Part shown: positions 1-12,452 of the stretch, in pieces
Layout: every line of letters starts with the position of its first letter
Position numbering within the stretch: position 1 is the first letter of the stretch
DNA from: Multifurca ochricompacta
Lineage: Eukaryota; Basidiomycota; Agaricomycetes; Russulales; Russulaceae
Direction of reading: 5' to 3'
Length of the DNA: 64,000 nt
NCBI GenBank assembly: GCA_022496185.1
Contig: WTXG01000008.1
Coordinates: 434,001-498,000, forward strand
Notes under the pieces: generated by a model
What the model was told of the DNA's origin: nothing
The model's database searches: none
Seen by the model: only the letters and a program-made list of their open reading frames with translations
Position numbers and translations under genes: made by a program

Positions 1-1459
1 GCTGAGTGAGGAAGAGCTCAAGTCCATGGAGCTTTTGGGGCACGCCCTTAATATAATCAAGTCTGTCGACGCCAACAATGACTTTGACGCCGTTGAAGCG
101 GTGCTCAAGGGCAGCAATGCGCTTCTGAACAGACTCCTTCTCCAGATTCTAAAATCAATAATCTAATTAGCATGCGGCTCCAGCACAAAAAAATGGAGCA
201 GAAGGCGTGCCTTTGTAAAGGAGGTCGGATCGATTCCGATCGGGAAGGTGCCGACATGCGCGAGTCGTCCTTCAAACTCGACACCATTGGGCATGGTAGG
301 AAGCGAGAGGATACGAGTGCATGAAGAAAGGAAGTGACGTGCATAATCATAAGTGTGGAAGCCAATGAGGTCCGAGTAGAGGACGCCAAGAAGGATTTCA
401 CGGCGAACTGGTAATATCCTGGAAGAGGCGATGCGCGTCAGCCGCGGTTAAGTGATGCCTACACAGCGTCAGACGAACGGACCTGTAAATCTCGCTTGAC
501 GGGAACGGGGTGTGGAGGAAAAAGCCGATCTTAACGCCCTTGATAGTTTCACGACCCTCAGGAGGGTAATCTTCCGACTCGACACCCTCCGTGATATTCG
601 CGAGCTCGTTGGTCGTAAATTCGCGGGTGAGCTCCGGGCCGGTCACCAAACCTCGCAACAGCATGGGAAGGAGCATAAGGTGATAGTCTTGCACCCACAC
701 CATGGAGTTTTCACGGACTTGTTGGCGTACGACCTCAGCGAAACGCATATTAGCCATACGGTAAGCAAGCCAATTCTCCTCGTCGAAATTCATTTCTCCA
801 GGATGATAGTGGAAGAGGGGCCAGAGGATGGAGTTTGAGAAACCGTTATAGTGACGATCTGCGACGTCATCGTCGAGGTATACTGCTTGGCAGGAGTATT
901 CCTCCATGAGACGCTTGTCGACTATTGGCCTATCCTTGGGAGGGATGAAGAAACCTGTCCACCCAATCCAAGTGAAAGTCATGGACTTTTTGGTACCAGA
1001 GAGGGCTGAAACAAGGCCTCCTGAGGACATTTTGAAGTGGTACTCGCCCTGAGCATCCTTTGTGATAGTAATGGGAAGACGATTAGAGACAACGATGATG
1101 TGCTGTTCTGCTGAGTTAGGGGGGTAGGATGAGGAAGTGAAAGGTCGGTTGCTGTTGCAGACATAGTAACTGAGACGATGGAGAGGAGGGAGGGCTTACA
1201 GGAAAGAAGAAGATGAGGGATGAGTTAAGTAGTTCGCTGGCAACAGTTTATCAGATCTCAACAGTTGGGAACGCGACAATTGTGATTGAAATGGATATGG
1301 AGATGATAACGATGATGATGATGATGAAGATGATGACGATGATTGATCCTTGTCGCGACCTTGTCAACCCGACTCCTCGACTCCTCTCAACAACTTCTGT
1401 CTCTCAAAAAGAAAAAAAAAACCCTCCAACACCTTACTTGACCTTGACTTACCACCCAT
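1..1459 (-). CDS. TPS1: Trehalose-6-phosphate synthase (GT20), 3' part beyond window
   Basis: Makes trehalose-6-phosphate from UDP-glucose and glucose-6-phosphate in the cytosol, the first step of trehalose synthesis. Exons read on the minus strand are 483-1107, 211-418 and 1-148; the gene runs off the left edge. Visible family motifs are VVSNRLP near the N terminus, WIGWTG, a WVQDYHLMLLP block, HTPFPSSEIYR and VGVDRLDYIKG at the left end. The 419-482 intron is ordinary GT-AG. The 149-210 intron appears to be GC-AG, since the frame joins FTK to NLEKESVQKR only there. The start is uncertain: the frame has no ATG close upstream. A 7-base first exon (ATGGGTG, 1453-1459) with donor GTAAGT and a 345-base intron gives MGEQHIIVVSNR and is my best guess. 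That long intron holds a GAT-type microsatellite. Confidence 0.93.
1291..1346. repeat. (GAT)n-like microsatellite
   Basis: An imperfect run of gat/gac triplets lies inside the proposed first intron, or 5' leader, of the TPS1 gene. It is low complexity with no coding frame continuous with TPS1. Confidence 0.7.
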
Positions 1460-1792
1460 GGGACTACGGGTAACCCGAGAATAAGAATTAGACGATAATC
1501 CATCCGACATCCAAATCGGTCGCACACACTCAGAATATCCGAGTCCGAGTCCGAGTACAGCTGGCGCTGGGCGATTTGAATAGAAAGTACAAGATAGAAG
1601 ACCTGTCAAGTCAAGTATCACAACCACTCAGCAAACGCCGCGTCTATTCTTTCCATTGTATTCATTCTAGCGAGTTCTTGATTACCCATACCTTCATTTC
1701 TTCTCATTCGTCAACCACAGTTAGTCATTCGAGATAGCCATTTAATATCCAGAGGACAATGAACAATGTGAGGACAAAGATAATCTAGCCCA

Positions 1793-2900
1793 TTAGTCGA
1801 AGAGGCCCAATCCCTGTTATAAACGGTCAGTGCGAAATCGACAGAAATGTCGAACGCTGAGACTGACCATGTCATCATCCGACTCTTCCTTTTCTTCCTC
1901 CTTCTCCTCGGCCTTGGCAGGAGCCGCGTCCGCAGCAGCGGCAGCGGCAGGGGCAGCAGCAACTGCAAATGCCTCAGGGTTCGCAAGGTATTCCTTGGCC
2001 TGAAACAACGGTTAGAAGTGCAACAACAGGCGATTGCGCAAGGGATAACATTACCTTCTCTGCACCCTCAAATGTATAGTCTGTTGCGAGTGCAATCGCA
2101 AGCAAGTTCTTGTACGCACTCACGAGTGAGTGGGTAACCGACACAATCGTCGGATAGTTGAGAGCCAGCGAGAGGGCGGCAATAGTCTTAACGCCTGTCA
2201 AGAACCGATCGACGAGCTCGTCTGTAGACACATCAAGGACATCGGGAGGAAACACATTCCCCTGGTCGTAAATTTGCACGACCGTCATTCCGTACGTGAA
2301 CGGAGAGATGTTCAGCATATTCAGCAGCGTTGCCTCGGACGGCCCCACGCGCGTGCCAGCTGTGACGACTTGTACGTCTGATACAATTTCAATGGTTCCG
2401 CGGGCAATCTTGGTCGGAATTCCAAGCGCTTGGAAGAAAGAGGTTTTGCCGGGCTCCATACCGGTGTTACCAGCTGGCACTTGCACGTCCCTGGGCGCCA
2501 AAGCGCCTGCACGAGCGGGGGCAGCGATCTTGTTCGCCGTGATGACGTCTCGGATATCAGCAAGGTCACTGGAGGTGAAGACAAAGCCAATGTTGCCGCG
2601 GACGTGCGGAAGGAGACGCTCGAGTTGCGGGTAGTCGCCGATGATCGAACGCAAAGCACGGCGGACCATGGTATTCTTACCCATCAAGACGACGCCCTTG
2701 CCACGGAGGGCGACACGGATCTGGTGCATCTGATTGGAACCGACATTATCGACATTAACGATAAAGATGGATGCTAGTTAAGCGTAAAAATAGCTGGGTA
2801 CTTGTCAGGAAAGCGAGCAGGGGTGCAACGCACGATATTTGGCGATGAGCTGCTTGAGCTTCTCGAAGTACAACTCTTTCTGGGAACGAGTAGCACCCAT
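1793..2900 (-). CDS. RPLP0: 60S acidic ribosomal protein P0
   Basis: Core of the ribosomal stalk; binds 28S rRNA at the GTPase centre and anchors P1/P2. Exons on the minus strand are 2834-2900, 2055-2773, 1868-1999 and 1793-1813, giving 312 residues, the usual P0 length. The protein begins [16 protein letters not shown], contains the [12 protein letters not shown] block of the L10 domain, then an Ala/Lys/Glu-rich hinge. It ends in the conserved stalk tail EESDDDMGLGLFD, whose last seven residues come from a 21-base final exon. All three introns are 54-60 bases, GT-AG, and phase-consistent. It is divergent from the gene at 3422 across a 521-base intergenic region. Confidence 0.97.
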
Positions 2901-3421
2901 TTTTCACGTGTTAACCTACTTTGCCACAATTACTTAGAAATTTGTAAATTTTGTTGCGATTTGACGAGAAAAAGACCCACAAAATGACAAGGGTCTATGA
3001 ATACGGATCTGCGACGGTCAATGAAACCAAGTGCCTCCCTATTGACCTCTACAATAGATAAGAATTTGGATGATAGAAAGTTGCAAATAGGACCTTGAGA
3101 CAGACCTGAGTGCCAATGGATTTTTCAAGGCGACTGGTTTTCGTGTGATGTTGTTGCGGTTGCGGGAAAGCAAGAAACCCAGCAGAAGTCGATTGTCGAT
3201 TTCGTACCATCGTAATTAAAGTTAAGGTTTATTATCGGTTAATACCGATCTTGGGGCTCCGATTGAAACAAACTAGTCCAATCATATCATATACATATTC
3301 TCTTCTTCTCGCCTTTCTTTCGAACTAATACCAATACTACAAGCAAACGTGGGCACGTCTAACTTCTGGCGGCACGTTTGTTACTCTGCCGAACGCGCGT
3401 TGGTCGCAATGGAATGTTGCG
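2901..3421. promoter_or_regulatory. Divergent intergenic region between P0 and helical-repeat gene
   Basis: This 521-base spacer separates two outward-facing genes, so it should hold both promoters. It is AT-rich near 2930-2990 and 3210-3320. I see no motif I can name with confidence and no conserved reading frame. Confidence 0.4.
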
Positions 3422-6400
3422 ATGTTGTCTTCTACGACTCCCCGGACCATGTCTTGTACACAGACCTTTGTGCGTTTCTTATTTTGCACGCTATCCCATC
3501 CGTTATGCTCATGGCAATACAGCAGCCATGCCATGAGACCTGATAATGCCCGGGAGACACCACCCCTGGCTGTCGGTGCAATGACTCATGTTACCCCACC
3601 GGCTACTCCACAATGCAGCATACCACCCCCGGTTTCTGTGGAACAGCAACTTATATCTCCTGCTGCTGTTCCTGCAGCCCGGGTCCTTCGTCGTATCTTT
3701 TCCAAATCCAATCTTGCGTGCAAAAACCCCGAGGCGTACTCCTTACGCACTATCCGCAAGCTGTATCTTTGTGCACATGCCCAAGGGATGCTGGACGACC
3801 TCAGTGGTCCCCAATTTAGTGCTATCATTTCGCTCTTTGGTACACTTTCTGTCCCCGATCCTCCGAGTCAATTTACGAGCCCACTATCGTGGCACATGAA
3901 CAAGAAGGAATCTCGAGCCTGGTGGGGCTTTGTCTTTCAGTTGGTGCGAGACAAAAAGCGAGTGACTGGTATTCTCAAGGATGGCGACTTATATTGGTTG
4001 ATGAGAGCAAAGGCATCGGAGAGTTCACACGTTGGCCTGAATATTTATTCCGGTGATGGTGGTAAGTTTTCTGATCATTATCCCTGAGCTCAGCTGATGA
4101 CTACGTAGCTTCAAGCCCACGTCTGGCAGCCGCACGAGAGCGGTACCTCAACTTAGAAGCCAACACCGTCTCTGCAGACGATCATGTGCCCTATCTGAAG
4201 GCTCTGCTTTCTCTGAACAAGCACGGGGCGACAACTGAGGCCGTAGCTTGGCTTTGCCACCTGATGAAGCGTGACATCTACTGTCCACCTGGCTTGCTCA
4301 ATGTCTTATGGGACGTAGTGTTGAGTGCGGACAGAGTTCTGTCGGAAGACCTAAAGGAGAGAATTTTGGACCTCATATTACAACGCCTCACATTACCCGC
4401 TGATTTTTCTGAGGATGCCCGAGTCCGCTTTTCATCTTTACCACCAGAACCTAGCGCAGATGCTCCAGAGAAGCACCCCTCCTTTTGTCTTACTGCGTCA
4501 GACCTGGTGCATCAAGTTGTCCGCATATTATTTCCGCGTGTCGCCCCGTCACTCTCCGGTACTCCTTCTCAGCTCTCAATTCAAGAGTGGGCATATTCTG
4601 GGACTCAGCGCATGTTTTCGCCGTCTGCACGAACAGAATTTCGCTGGCAGAACCTTGTTTATCTCGCTCTTGCTAACACACATTCTACAACGTGCTCTCT
4701 AGCCACTGTGCCTACACTCCAGGCCATCGATGCTGATGGCCCACGGCACTCTGCTGTTGATTTCAGGCTCGTCGCGGTCATTGCCCTTGTCGAGCGCATC
4801 AGCAGCCGCAGCGCGCGTAGCGTCCCTTCTGACCTACACAACTTTATCCATGCATTGTGGAAATCCTGGGCCAACATCATCAATAACGATCCACATGCAC
4901 ACCGCGCCGTTGTACGCCCCCTTCTAGGCACCTTCTTTCGCCTCGCAGCCCTCACGCGCGACGCATCGCTTGTAGGTTCATGTGTGCGACTTGCCTCCGT
5001 TGGGTTTTGGCAATTTGATCTCGGCGATGACGTCGCTCGCAGGCAAGCACAATTGCTTGCAGTCGAATATCTAGCAGCGGCCGTCGCTTCAGGTGATTTA
5101 GTTTGGGAGCGAATTATAATGGAACTTCCGCCTCATATCATATTTCCGCAATGGCACCCCATGCTGCTCAGCAAGACTATCCTACGCCTTATTCGACTAG
5201 ATGCACAGGGCGCAGTGGACGTATACCACCTGTGGAAGCGCTATTTACCCGTACCGGACCTCTCCATGCCCCTGGGTGTGACACTCGTGCAAGAAGGTCG
5301 CGCCGACCTGGCAATACCGATGCTAGCCAATGCCAACTTTACAGGACGTTCCCTTGGGATGGCTCTTTGGCCTCTTGCCAAGCAGCGGGACTGGTATATC
5401 GACCTTGACCTCGCAGCGACTCTCGCCAGAGCTTTCCTCGCCATATTCGCATTCGAAGCACCACCACAGACAACTGCCGCTCGCCGCAACGTGGCGTGGG
5501 GACTGTTTGCACTTGTATGTTCAGGACAAGCTCCTGCCGCTGTTTCCACCTTCAAGAATGTACGCACGCGCGATCCCGGATTTTTCAATGGCCGCGTAGT
5601 GCGCACCTTCCTTCGCACGCTTCTGCACCATAGACAGTTCCGCAGCGCAGTGGAGATTGCGAAACTTCTCCCGCGCCCGCGTTGGCGGCAGTTTGTGTTG
5701 CTCGGTCTCGCACGGAGAGGCATAATCCCTAAGGCAGCGGCGCATTTGGGCGGGTCTATGCGGCCGAGATGGCTGGCTTTTGCGGTCGCATGCGCCCGAT
5801 CCAGCCGGTATCATCCCGTGGCGGGCCTCGTACGGTATTGGGTCACTCGGCGGGCCCGCACTCCTGCCGATACTCGCAGTAGCTTGAAGGTGCTCATTCG
5901 CACGCGCGGCATGGGCCTAGCAAAGCGCGTGTATCGCACTGTGCGCGGGTTCCATGACGTAGGGACGCAGACCGCACTCGGGAACATTATTCTGGATGGG
6001 CATGTCACACATTCCAAGTCGCGCAATGCGCGTCACGTGGGTGACACTTTGCGAGCGCTGCGGTTACTTGTTCAGGAGCATGATTTTTTGCCAGACCGCG
6101 TGACGACGAACATCATCGCCAAGTCCGCACTGCGATGGCCCACCGTACTCGACTCGGCGCTTGTGCGCCAGTTATTTGACTATTTTGTGTGGAACGGATA
6201 CCCAGGAGAAGGGTTAGGCCTACTGTTTGGGTCCGGCGAAGCGTCGATGAGGGAAGCAGCAGTGATTCTAGGCACGCCGATCATGATGCCCAAGTCAAAG
6301 ATATCATTCGCACGACACGTCAAGCCTTTATACAAGATGTTCATCAAGGCGTTATATTTGCGAAAGGACGTGGCTGGTGCGAGAAGGATCGTAGGGATTT

Positions 6401-6492
6401 TGAAGGAAACGGAGAGAATGGAGGCTGAAAGGATTGCGATTGAGAGGAAGAGGAAGAGAACACAGGCAAGAGCAAGAAAGTGTGACGCGTGA
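3422..6492 (+). CDS. Large helical-repeat protein, unknown function (possibly PPR-like)
   Basis: Two exons, 3422-4061 and 4109-6492, joined by a 47-base GT-AG intron whose phase gives ASSPRL after the splice, yield about 1007 residues. The N terminus (MLSSTTPRTM, then basic and aliphatic residues) could be a mitochondrial presequence. The body is a long series of amphipathic helices of about 35 residues with many Arg and Leu and no catalytic motif I recognise. This resembles pentatricopeptide-type mitochondrial RNA-binding proteins of fungi, but I could not match a strict PPR consensus. The C terminus is very basic (ERKRKRTQARARK). The role in organelle RNA processing is inference only. Confidence 0.8.
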
Positions 6493-6610
6493 CCGTGTTG
6501 TGGTGGGTTAGCGTGTGACATGTGACGTATGGTTTAGTTCGTTCGAATATGCACGCGCCGCCTCTTGTACATACACTCACGCTCACGCTTACACTTCACT
6601 TGAACAAGCC

Positions 6611-8735
6611 ATGCAGCTCGAACATGCTAATTCCGGGCCATCAAAAGTGATGCCAAACACGTCTAACTCTCCTGAAATGTTCAACAAAGTCAGCTATGAT
6701 GTACTGTATCTGTTATTTTGCTTTAACTTCCACCTTTCAGCGCAAGCTCGACGATGCTCTGCAGAGTCTAGACGATGCAATGGGTTATCAGTACCCTTCA
6801 GGAGAACGTCCAACTAAGCGTCCTCACTTAGTTCATTCGCTTTATTCGACCCTTGCTAAGTACGGCATTAAGACAAAGGAGCCGGAGTCGTCAGTCCCCT
6901 CGTTCAATTGAATGTCACCAAGCTCTGAATCACTCGCCCAAACTTCAGGACGACTTCCATCAACGGAGAAACAGCAGATCTCTCCAAAACACCACATCTT
7001 GCCGCCATCCTCTCACGGGCCGCCGCAAAATCACGAAAGGTGTTACCAATCAAGTTTCGTGCGCCGACGCCAATTAGCTCAAGCCCTACCGCGTCATACG
7101 AATACCGCCCATCATCCACGCAGAGCTTTCTTGGGCGTCTTGCCACATATAAGCTCAATACATACGCCAATAAACCCACCGCAATCGACGCGGTTGCAGC
7201 AGCCAAATGTGGGTGGGTGAACGACGGAAAGGATAGATTGGTCTGTGGAATCTGTAAGGTGTCGTGGGTGCTTGCCGGACGAGAAGGGATGAATCGCGAT
7301 GCTGGTACGTCAGGAAAAACTGACTACGGGTGAGGGCAAGTTCAAGCCTGTTCGTGTTACGCGTTCACAGCAAACTCTCTCGTGGAGAAACAACGCATAC
7401 AATTGGTTGACATGCATAAAGACGGTTGTCCATGGAAAAAGCGGCAGTGCGATGGTGTGTACGCCATGTAGAATGGTTACATACTGAATTGCCTCATACT
7501 CTTCCAAGCTAACGTGTACCGAATACACCTATCATCTCCTGCTGTCATGGCAAGGGAGATCAGAACCAGGGCATGCTCCTTGGAATTCGTCCTTGAAGGC
7601 GTTGAGGTCAAGCACCCTTTGGTACAGCTAACGCCCTCCGTCTCGAGAACCCTTGCCTGATTGCTTTCATGTAGTCTTCAATGCAGGTGCAGGCCCTCTC
7701 AACTCTAATCGCTTCCATCGAAGCCGAATCGTCTGTGAAAGAAAAAGCGGCGACCGAGAATGCCATAGAAGAACGGGCTATCCTAGTTTCTTCTCTACCA
7801 CCCGAGCCATCTCCAACTGCCATCCTCACATCGCTGTTCGGTTGGTCTCTTGTAGCTCACTCACTTTCATCAACAAGTTCTTCTCCTTCCTTGTCTCGTG
7901 CCTCCTCCGTCGCACCGCGAGAAAATTCCGCTTTAGCATCCGTCCCTCAGACACCTCGACGGTTGCCAGGACTCAGCAGTACGACCCAATTCAGCACACC
8001 GACTCGTATGGTGTCATCGTCAGATGCACCTACTCTTCCCTGGAGTCCTAGGGGTAGTGTAGCTCCTGTGAGGCGAGGAGACACCCCCCTTTTGCACTGT
8101 TCACTATGCCATAGGCGGCTTGGGCTTTGGGTTGTCGGCTCCGTTCCTCGTGCAAGCTCCACGACGGAGGATAGTTCAAGTTCAGCCCAGCCTCCGAGGG
8201 TGCGACAGATCGATTTACTTAGAGAGCATCGACCGTACTGCCCATACGTCGTTCGCTCAACGACTGTCCCTTCTTTGCCTGTAGCCCAAGCCAATGCCAG
8301 CCACATACGGGTACCCTCATCTTCGCCTTTATCAATATCGTTTCTGTCTTCTTCGGGCAATTCGCATTCGCATGTTGACACGCAACAATCGAGCGCTGTG
8401 GAAGGTTGGCGCGCCATATTGATGGTTGTTTTACGATACCGCATGGGTCAATGGCAGCGCCGAAAGGTGTCCAAGGGCAGGACGGAGCGCGTTGTAGGTA
8501 AACTAGATACACCTTTACTCGAGAGCGCATCGGCACCCGGGGCACCTACTGCCACTGACGAAGAGTCCTGGGTAGAAGTGGATCCTGTGGAGGCGATGGT
8601 CGAGGGAGTAAAGAGCAGAGGGGTGAGTTCTTCGTTGTAACATGAACCACTGACGTGCTAAACGATTGTTACTCTATTCCTCCGTTCCACCAGGGCACTG
8701 AACTATTGAGATACGTGAAAGGGCTGTTAGGCTAG
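6611..8735 (+). CDS. C3HC zinc-finger protein, NIPA/Rsm1 type
   Basis: Seven exons (6611-6688, 6741-6889, 6949-7304, 7371-7454, 7509-7621, 7675-8622, 8694-8735) give about 589 residues with every junction in phase. The C3HC zinc finger is split over exons 3-5: RLATYKLNTYANKP, then CGWVND and CGICKV, then HKDGCPWKKRQC. A second Rsm1-type Cys/His module follows (LHCSLCHRRLGLWVV, then LREHRPYCPYV). The protein ends in the family tail GTELLRYVKGLLG. Homologues act in nuclear mRNA export (S. pombe rsm1) or as an F-box-like subunit (human NIPA); which applies here is not shown. The region between the fingers is Ser/Thr/Pro-rich and probably disordered. Confidence 0.9.
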
Positions 8736-8949
8736 CTTGATTGAGATGAATCAATGATTGGATTGGTCATAATTTGATGAATGAATGATAAAATGTATTG
8801 TGCGGTTGCGGTTACGGTTGCGGTAACACCGCACCTATGAGACGTTTCCAAATAATATTCTCATCATTTCTAAACGACCACCTTCAGCTAGCTAGGTATT
8901 GGTCCTTCTTTCACCTTTTCTTTCATCAGAACAGTGCCGGCCTCTCTTC

Positions 8950-10402
8950 ATGGCCCCAGCTCATCGTTATACCCCCTTCTCAGTCCACGCACCAGCCCTG
9001 ATGCAGAGCGCGAGATGGACGATGCATTCGACAGCGACGACGATCAAGATAACCACGGAGAAACAACACCACTCACCTTCCATCAGCCACGATCCCCTGT
9101 GTCTGCTGGACCACCCCCTTCCCGTGATGGCCCTCAGGTAACCTCAAGTGCGTATGACTTTGAGCGTGACTACGACTACCCTCCTCCTGGTTCACCCCCA
9201 TCGCTCTCTACTTTCGCTCTCCCGAACAACTACGGCAACTCCAACGGCTACCTGCCAACATCTCCCCTCGTTCGCTCGCCACAGCCATCAATTTTCCGCA
9301 GGACATTTGGATCATTGCTTCCTCAGTATTACCAGCGCGTGAGCGATAGTCGGCCAAGAGGCGGTGGAACGGACAATGACGGAGTTTTCGCCAATGTAAC
9401 GGCCAAGCCCACACCACCAGTATCTGTAACGACTGACAATGGGGATGTTTACATGGTTCCCGAGGAGACACAGCAGGAAGCTCCGCCCGTACGTTATTTT
9501 CACCCCTATGAACTCCATCTCCCACTTATCATTCCGACACGTTCAGTCCTATACGACAGCTTCAGCAGACGTCGCGCCCTCCTACTGGGAAACTACAGTC
9601 CATGCTCCCTCAGCTCTCGACCTGAACGGTGACATGATCATCGACGAACTCCCAACAGGTTCGGTGCTATTATTCGTGCTCACCACCCTTATCTCCTGGT
9701 TCTTCCAACTACCTGGTTTTATACTCACCTACCTCCTACATGGCACCCATGCCGGCCGATTTGGCTCACAGGCCGGACTTGCGCTTACATTAATTCAGTA
9801 TGGGTTCGGCACGACGGTCATGAACGCATTTCCCTCTCCGGATGAGCCGCCATCAGACGGACTTGGACTTGGCCCGGCCCCAGGAGGTGGCAACCCTCTC
9901 GCAGATGGATTACCCTATGGAGGCGTTTTGGACGGCGGGATGATGGGAAATTCAACGATGGATGGCAATGACCCAGCGCTTGCCGATATGCAGATGGTAT
10001 ACACTGGACATGAATGGATGTCCTTCATTCTCATGACGATTGGTCCGCCTTCTTTTTCCTTGCCATTTCTTCCTGGGCTGACAGGTGTGCATAAACTACA
10101 ACAGGCTGGTTCCTGCTTCTTACATCCATGATTGGCTATTTCCGTGTGAAGCGCTTCGAACTTTCTGTGCGCGCGTCTCGTGCAACTCTTCCACCCTCAC
10201 GGCCGACGACGTTCAGCGCGATATTGCGTTGCGACGAAATCTCGAGGATGTGTTTGGTATCAGTGTCGTTTTTGAGCCGGAATCAGCAACTGCAGGTTTC
10301 ACGCCACCACACAGTGCAAATAGAGTTTCGCAAAGGGGTTTGTTCCGGACGAGCGAAGAGCTGCGGCTCGAAAATGACCTACGGGATGCTGGTTTGCTGT
10401 GA
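8950..10402 (+). CDS. BSD2/NDFIP-like membrane adaptor, apparent 5' frameshift
   Basis: Members recruit Rsp5/Nedd4 ubiquitin ligases to Golgi and endosomal membranes and control metal transporter turnover. Exons are 8950 or 9015-9488, 9547-10042, 10105-10166 and 10217-10402. The conserved core is SYWETTV, then DELPTGSVLLFVLTTLISWF, an Asn/Gly-rich loop, EWMSFILMTIG, a final segment GWFLLLTSMIGYFRVKR, and the tail ENDLRDAGLL. Three transmembrane segments are visible. An LPQYY sequence upstream could serve as an LPxY ligand for WW domains. The in-frame ATG is 9015, but ATG 8950 followed by one extra C in the run 8972-8976 would give a more family-like N terminus (RYTPLLSPRTSPDAE). The last intron (10167-10216) is inferred from phase. 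Confidence 0.85.
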
Positions 10403-11214
10403 AATTGCTTGCCGCCACGGGTGCTCACATTTAACTTTCTATTTTTTTTATGGACCCTCTGTAATTATTCTCCGTGCTGCTTATCTTTCACTTCGTGACA
10501 GGTGTCCTCTCCCTCCCCTTGTAAAGTATGCTATCAAATAATTCGGAGGATTTAAACGATTTTGATGCGATGTGTCAAAACAGCGGGCCATCTCCGTGTC
10601 TCGTCTCGAATTTTCGCTAGAAAATGTTCAATGTTGTCTGCTAGAAAGATTCCAGAAGTTATGCTGGCACCTGAGCTACATCCTACGTCCGTGAATCGGC
10701 ACCGTCTAGGCCTGAACCTCTGTCGCCTCTATCACCGCGATGAAGTTTGTCCGCAGTTGCGAGGTCGGACCAGTGTCGTGTCAGGATCAGTCTTCTCAAC
10801 GCCGCTTATTATCTTCGTCGACATTGGAAGAAAAAAAAAAACAAATGGTACTGTTACTGTCAGAATCATCGTTCGTTGCGGTTACTCTATCGTTGATATA
10901 TAGCTACTCGCCTGGGGGAGCACATGTTGCGACAGACGGCACGGCGTGTTGTTTCACCTTACGCTTCAAAGTACTATCAACTTGTATACCCTGCGCACTA
11001 TATAGTACAGACGTGAGCGCAGGACGTCTCCAACTGAGCGAGTCGACGGATGACCCTCCTCTCACTCGAAGTTTTGTGCGAGAGCTGAGAAGAGGAAACT
11101 GCGCTGACTTTCTGCATGGAATATTTAGTCTTCGTAGCATCATGGCAAAGCAAAGCAGAATAGGACCTCATGTCAAGCACAATGAGGCTATGTCGCCACT
11201 TAATACTATGGGCA
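10403..11214. other. Intergenic, no gene recognised
   Basis: Several open frames up to 159 codons occur on both strands here. None has family motifs or splice-consistent neighbours. The left part should hold the 3' end of the BSD2-like gene. Confidence 0.5.
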
Positions 11215-12313
11215 CCTGAGTGTCAAGAATCTTCCATTAATTTCTATCGCACAGTCCCGCTCTTCCCAATGGGGCAAATAATTCAAGTTCTCCAGAATCA
11301 CCCAATTGAGATTAGAAATGTCACCGTGCTGTCTTGCGCCTCGTCGCATCTCTACTTGATGAGGAGTATGGTTTGACAATTTGGTGCGGCTCGTCCGTGA
11401 TGGTCCAGTTCTTGATGGCTCCGATGACATGAGACTCGAAAGAACCTGAGATCACGAGAGCATGAGTTGGAATGGAAAAGTTCAGAGACCGAATTAAAGC
11501 ACTCGCCCACATGGTTCATGACTGTTGTGTCTTCCTCCAAAGATTAAGGCTAGCATGTTCTGGGGGTACGGATCGATGCGGCACATAGAATACGTTTACG
11601 GCGGCTTGATATTCCTTACTCTGCGCCATGTCCTTCTTCCTTCTCATGCACATGCTGCGCGGCAGGTACGTCCGCAGCTTTTTCTGACCTTCGACCGACG
11701 AGCGTATGTCAGTGGGTGAAGACACGACGACAAGACGGCGTAGTCCTTTCGGCTGTCGCACACTGGGGTCCATCGCGAGCACTCCCTATGAACGGCGGAG
11801 CAGATTGTGCTTTTCGATCCCGAGAGACGAGCGATAGGGTTGTCCAACTCCGCGAAGAATCGGAATTCTGTCAACACAGAGATGTCCACTTCCTGTAGAT
11901 GTGTGGAGCGACCGTTTCCCACCTGACCATACAGAATCACTGGGATATCATATGCAGAGCTGAGATCTTGAAGCGGTGTTAGATAGGTATGAACTGCGCC
12001 AGGTCCACCGCGAAGACAGATAAGGGGAGGGTTCTTTGCTACGAACTGCGATGAGGTCACTAATAACCCTGTACCATGATTGTAAACGAAGGTTAGTACT
12101 CCCGGGCATGATGATGACTGTCAAGGGAACTTGACTGGCAACAAAAATGGGCTTGCGATCCAGATAATTTTTATAAACCCAACGATGAGAAGGATGAAAG
12201 ATGCCAAGGTATCTGGACAGGGTGGTGTTACTAACCCAACTTGAGGTTATGTGGTGAGACTCGGTATCTAACTCAAAGATGTAGATGTAGAAGACACGGG
12301 TCAAGGGCCTCAT
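11215..12313 (-). pseudogene. Proline iminopeptidase-like (S33 alpha/beta hydrolase) pseudogene
   Basis: Fragments of one protein lie in order on the minus strand but in different frames. They are WYRVISDL near 12060; PPLICLRGGPG with LYGQVGNGRSTHL (about 11820-12060); RQPKGLRRLVVVSSPTD and SKEYQAAVNVFY (about 11560-11770); HVIGAIKNWTI (about 11420); and LNWVILENLNYLPHWEERD (about 11270). This is the order of a proline iminopeptidase. Damage is visible: the oxyanion HGGPG is RGGPG, YDQ is YGQ, at least two frame changes occur, and the nucleophile motif has become RRS-stop-GV with TAG at 11786-11788. No functional product is expected. Confidence 0.85.
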
Positions 12314-12452
12314 TTATGGTTATGGTCAAAAGCGGCTCAAGGGCGGGCGTTCTAAATCAACTATGAACATACAGACTAAAAGATTTCGCAGCCCTGCTCG
12401 AGGTATAAATGTCTCGACACCTTGCTTTGAAGGCTTTAACACAACCACCATC

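Noticed and set aside
512..838. 108-codon plus-strand open frame
   Set aside because: Antisense shadow of the well-supported TPS1 exon, with no motif of its own.
2130..2777. Several plus-strand open frames over P0
   Set aside because: Antisense to the highly conserved P0 exon and explained by its codon bias.
4659..6521. Minus-strand frames up to 160 codons inside the helical-repeat gene
   Set aside because: GC-rich antisense frames with Arg/Ala-rich composition and no domain.
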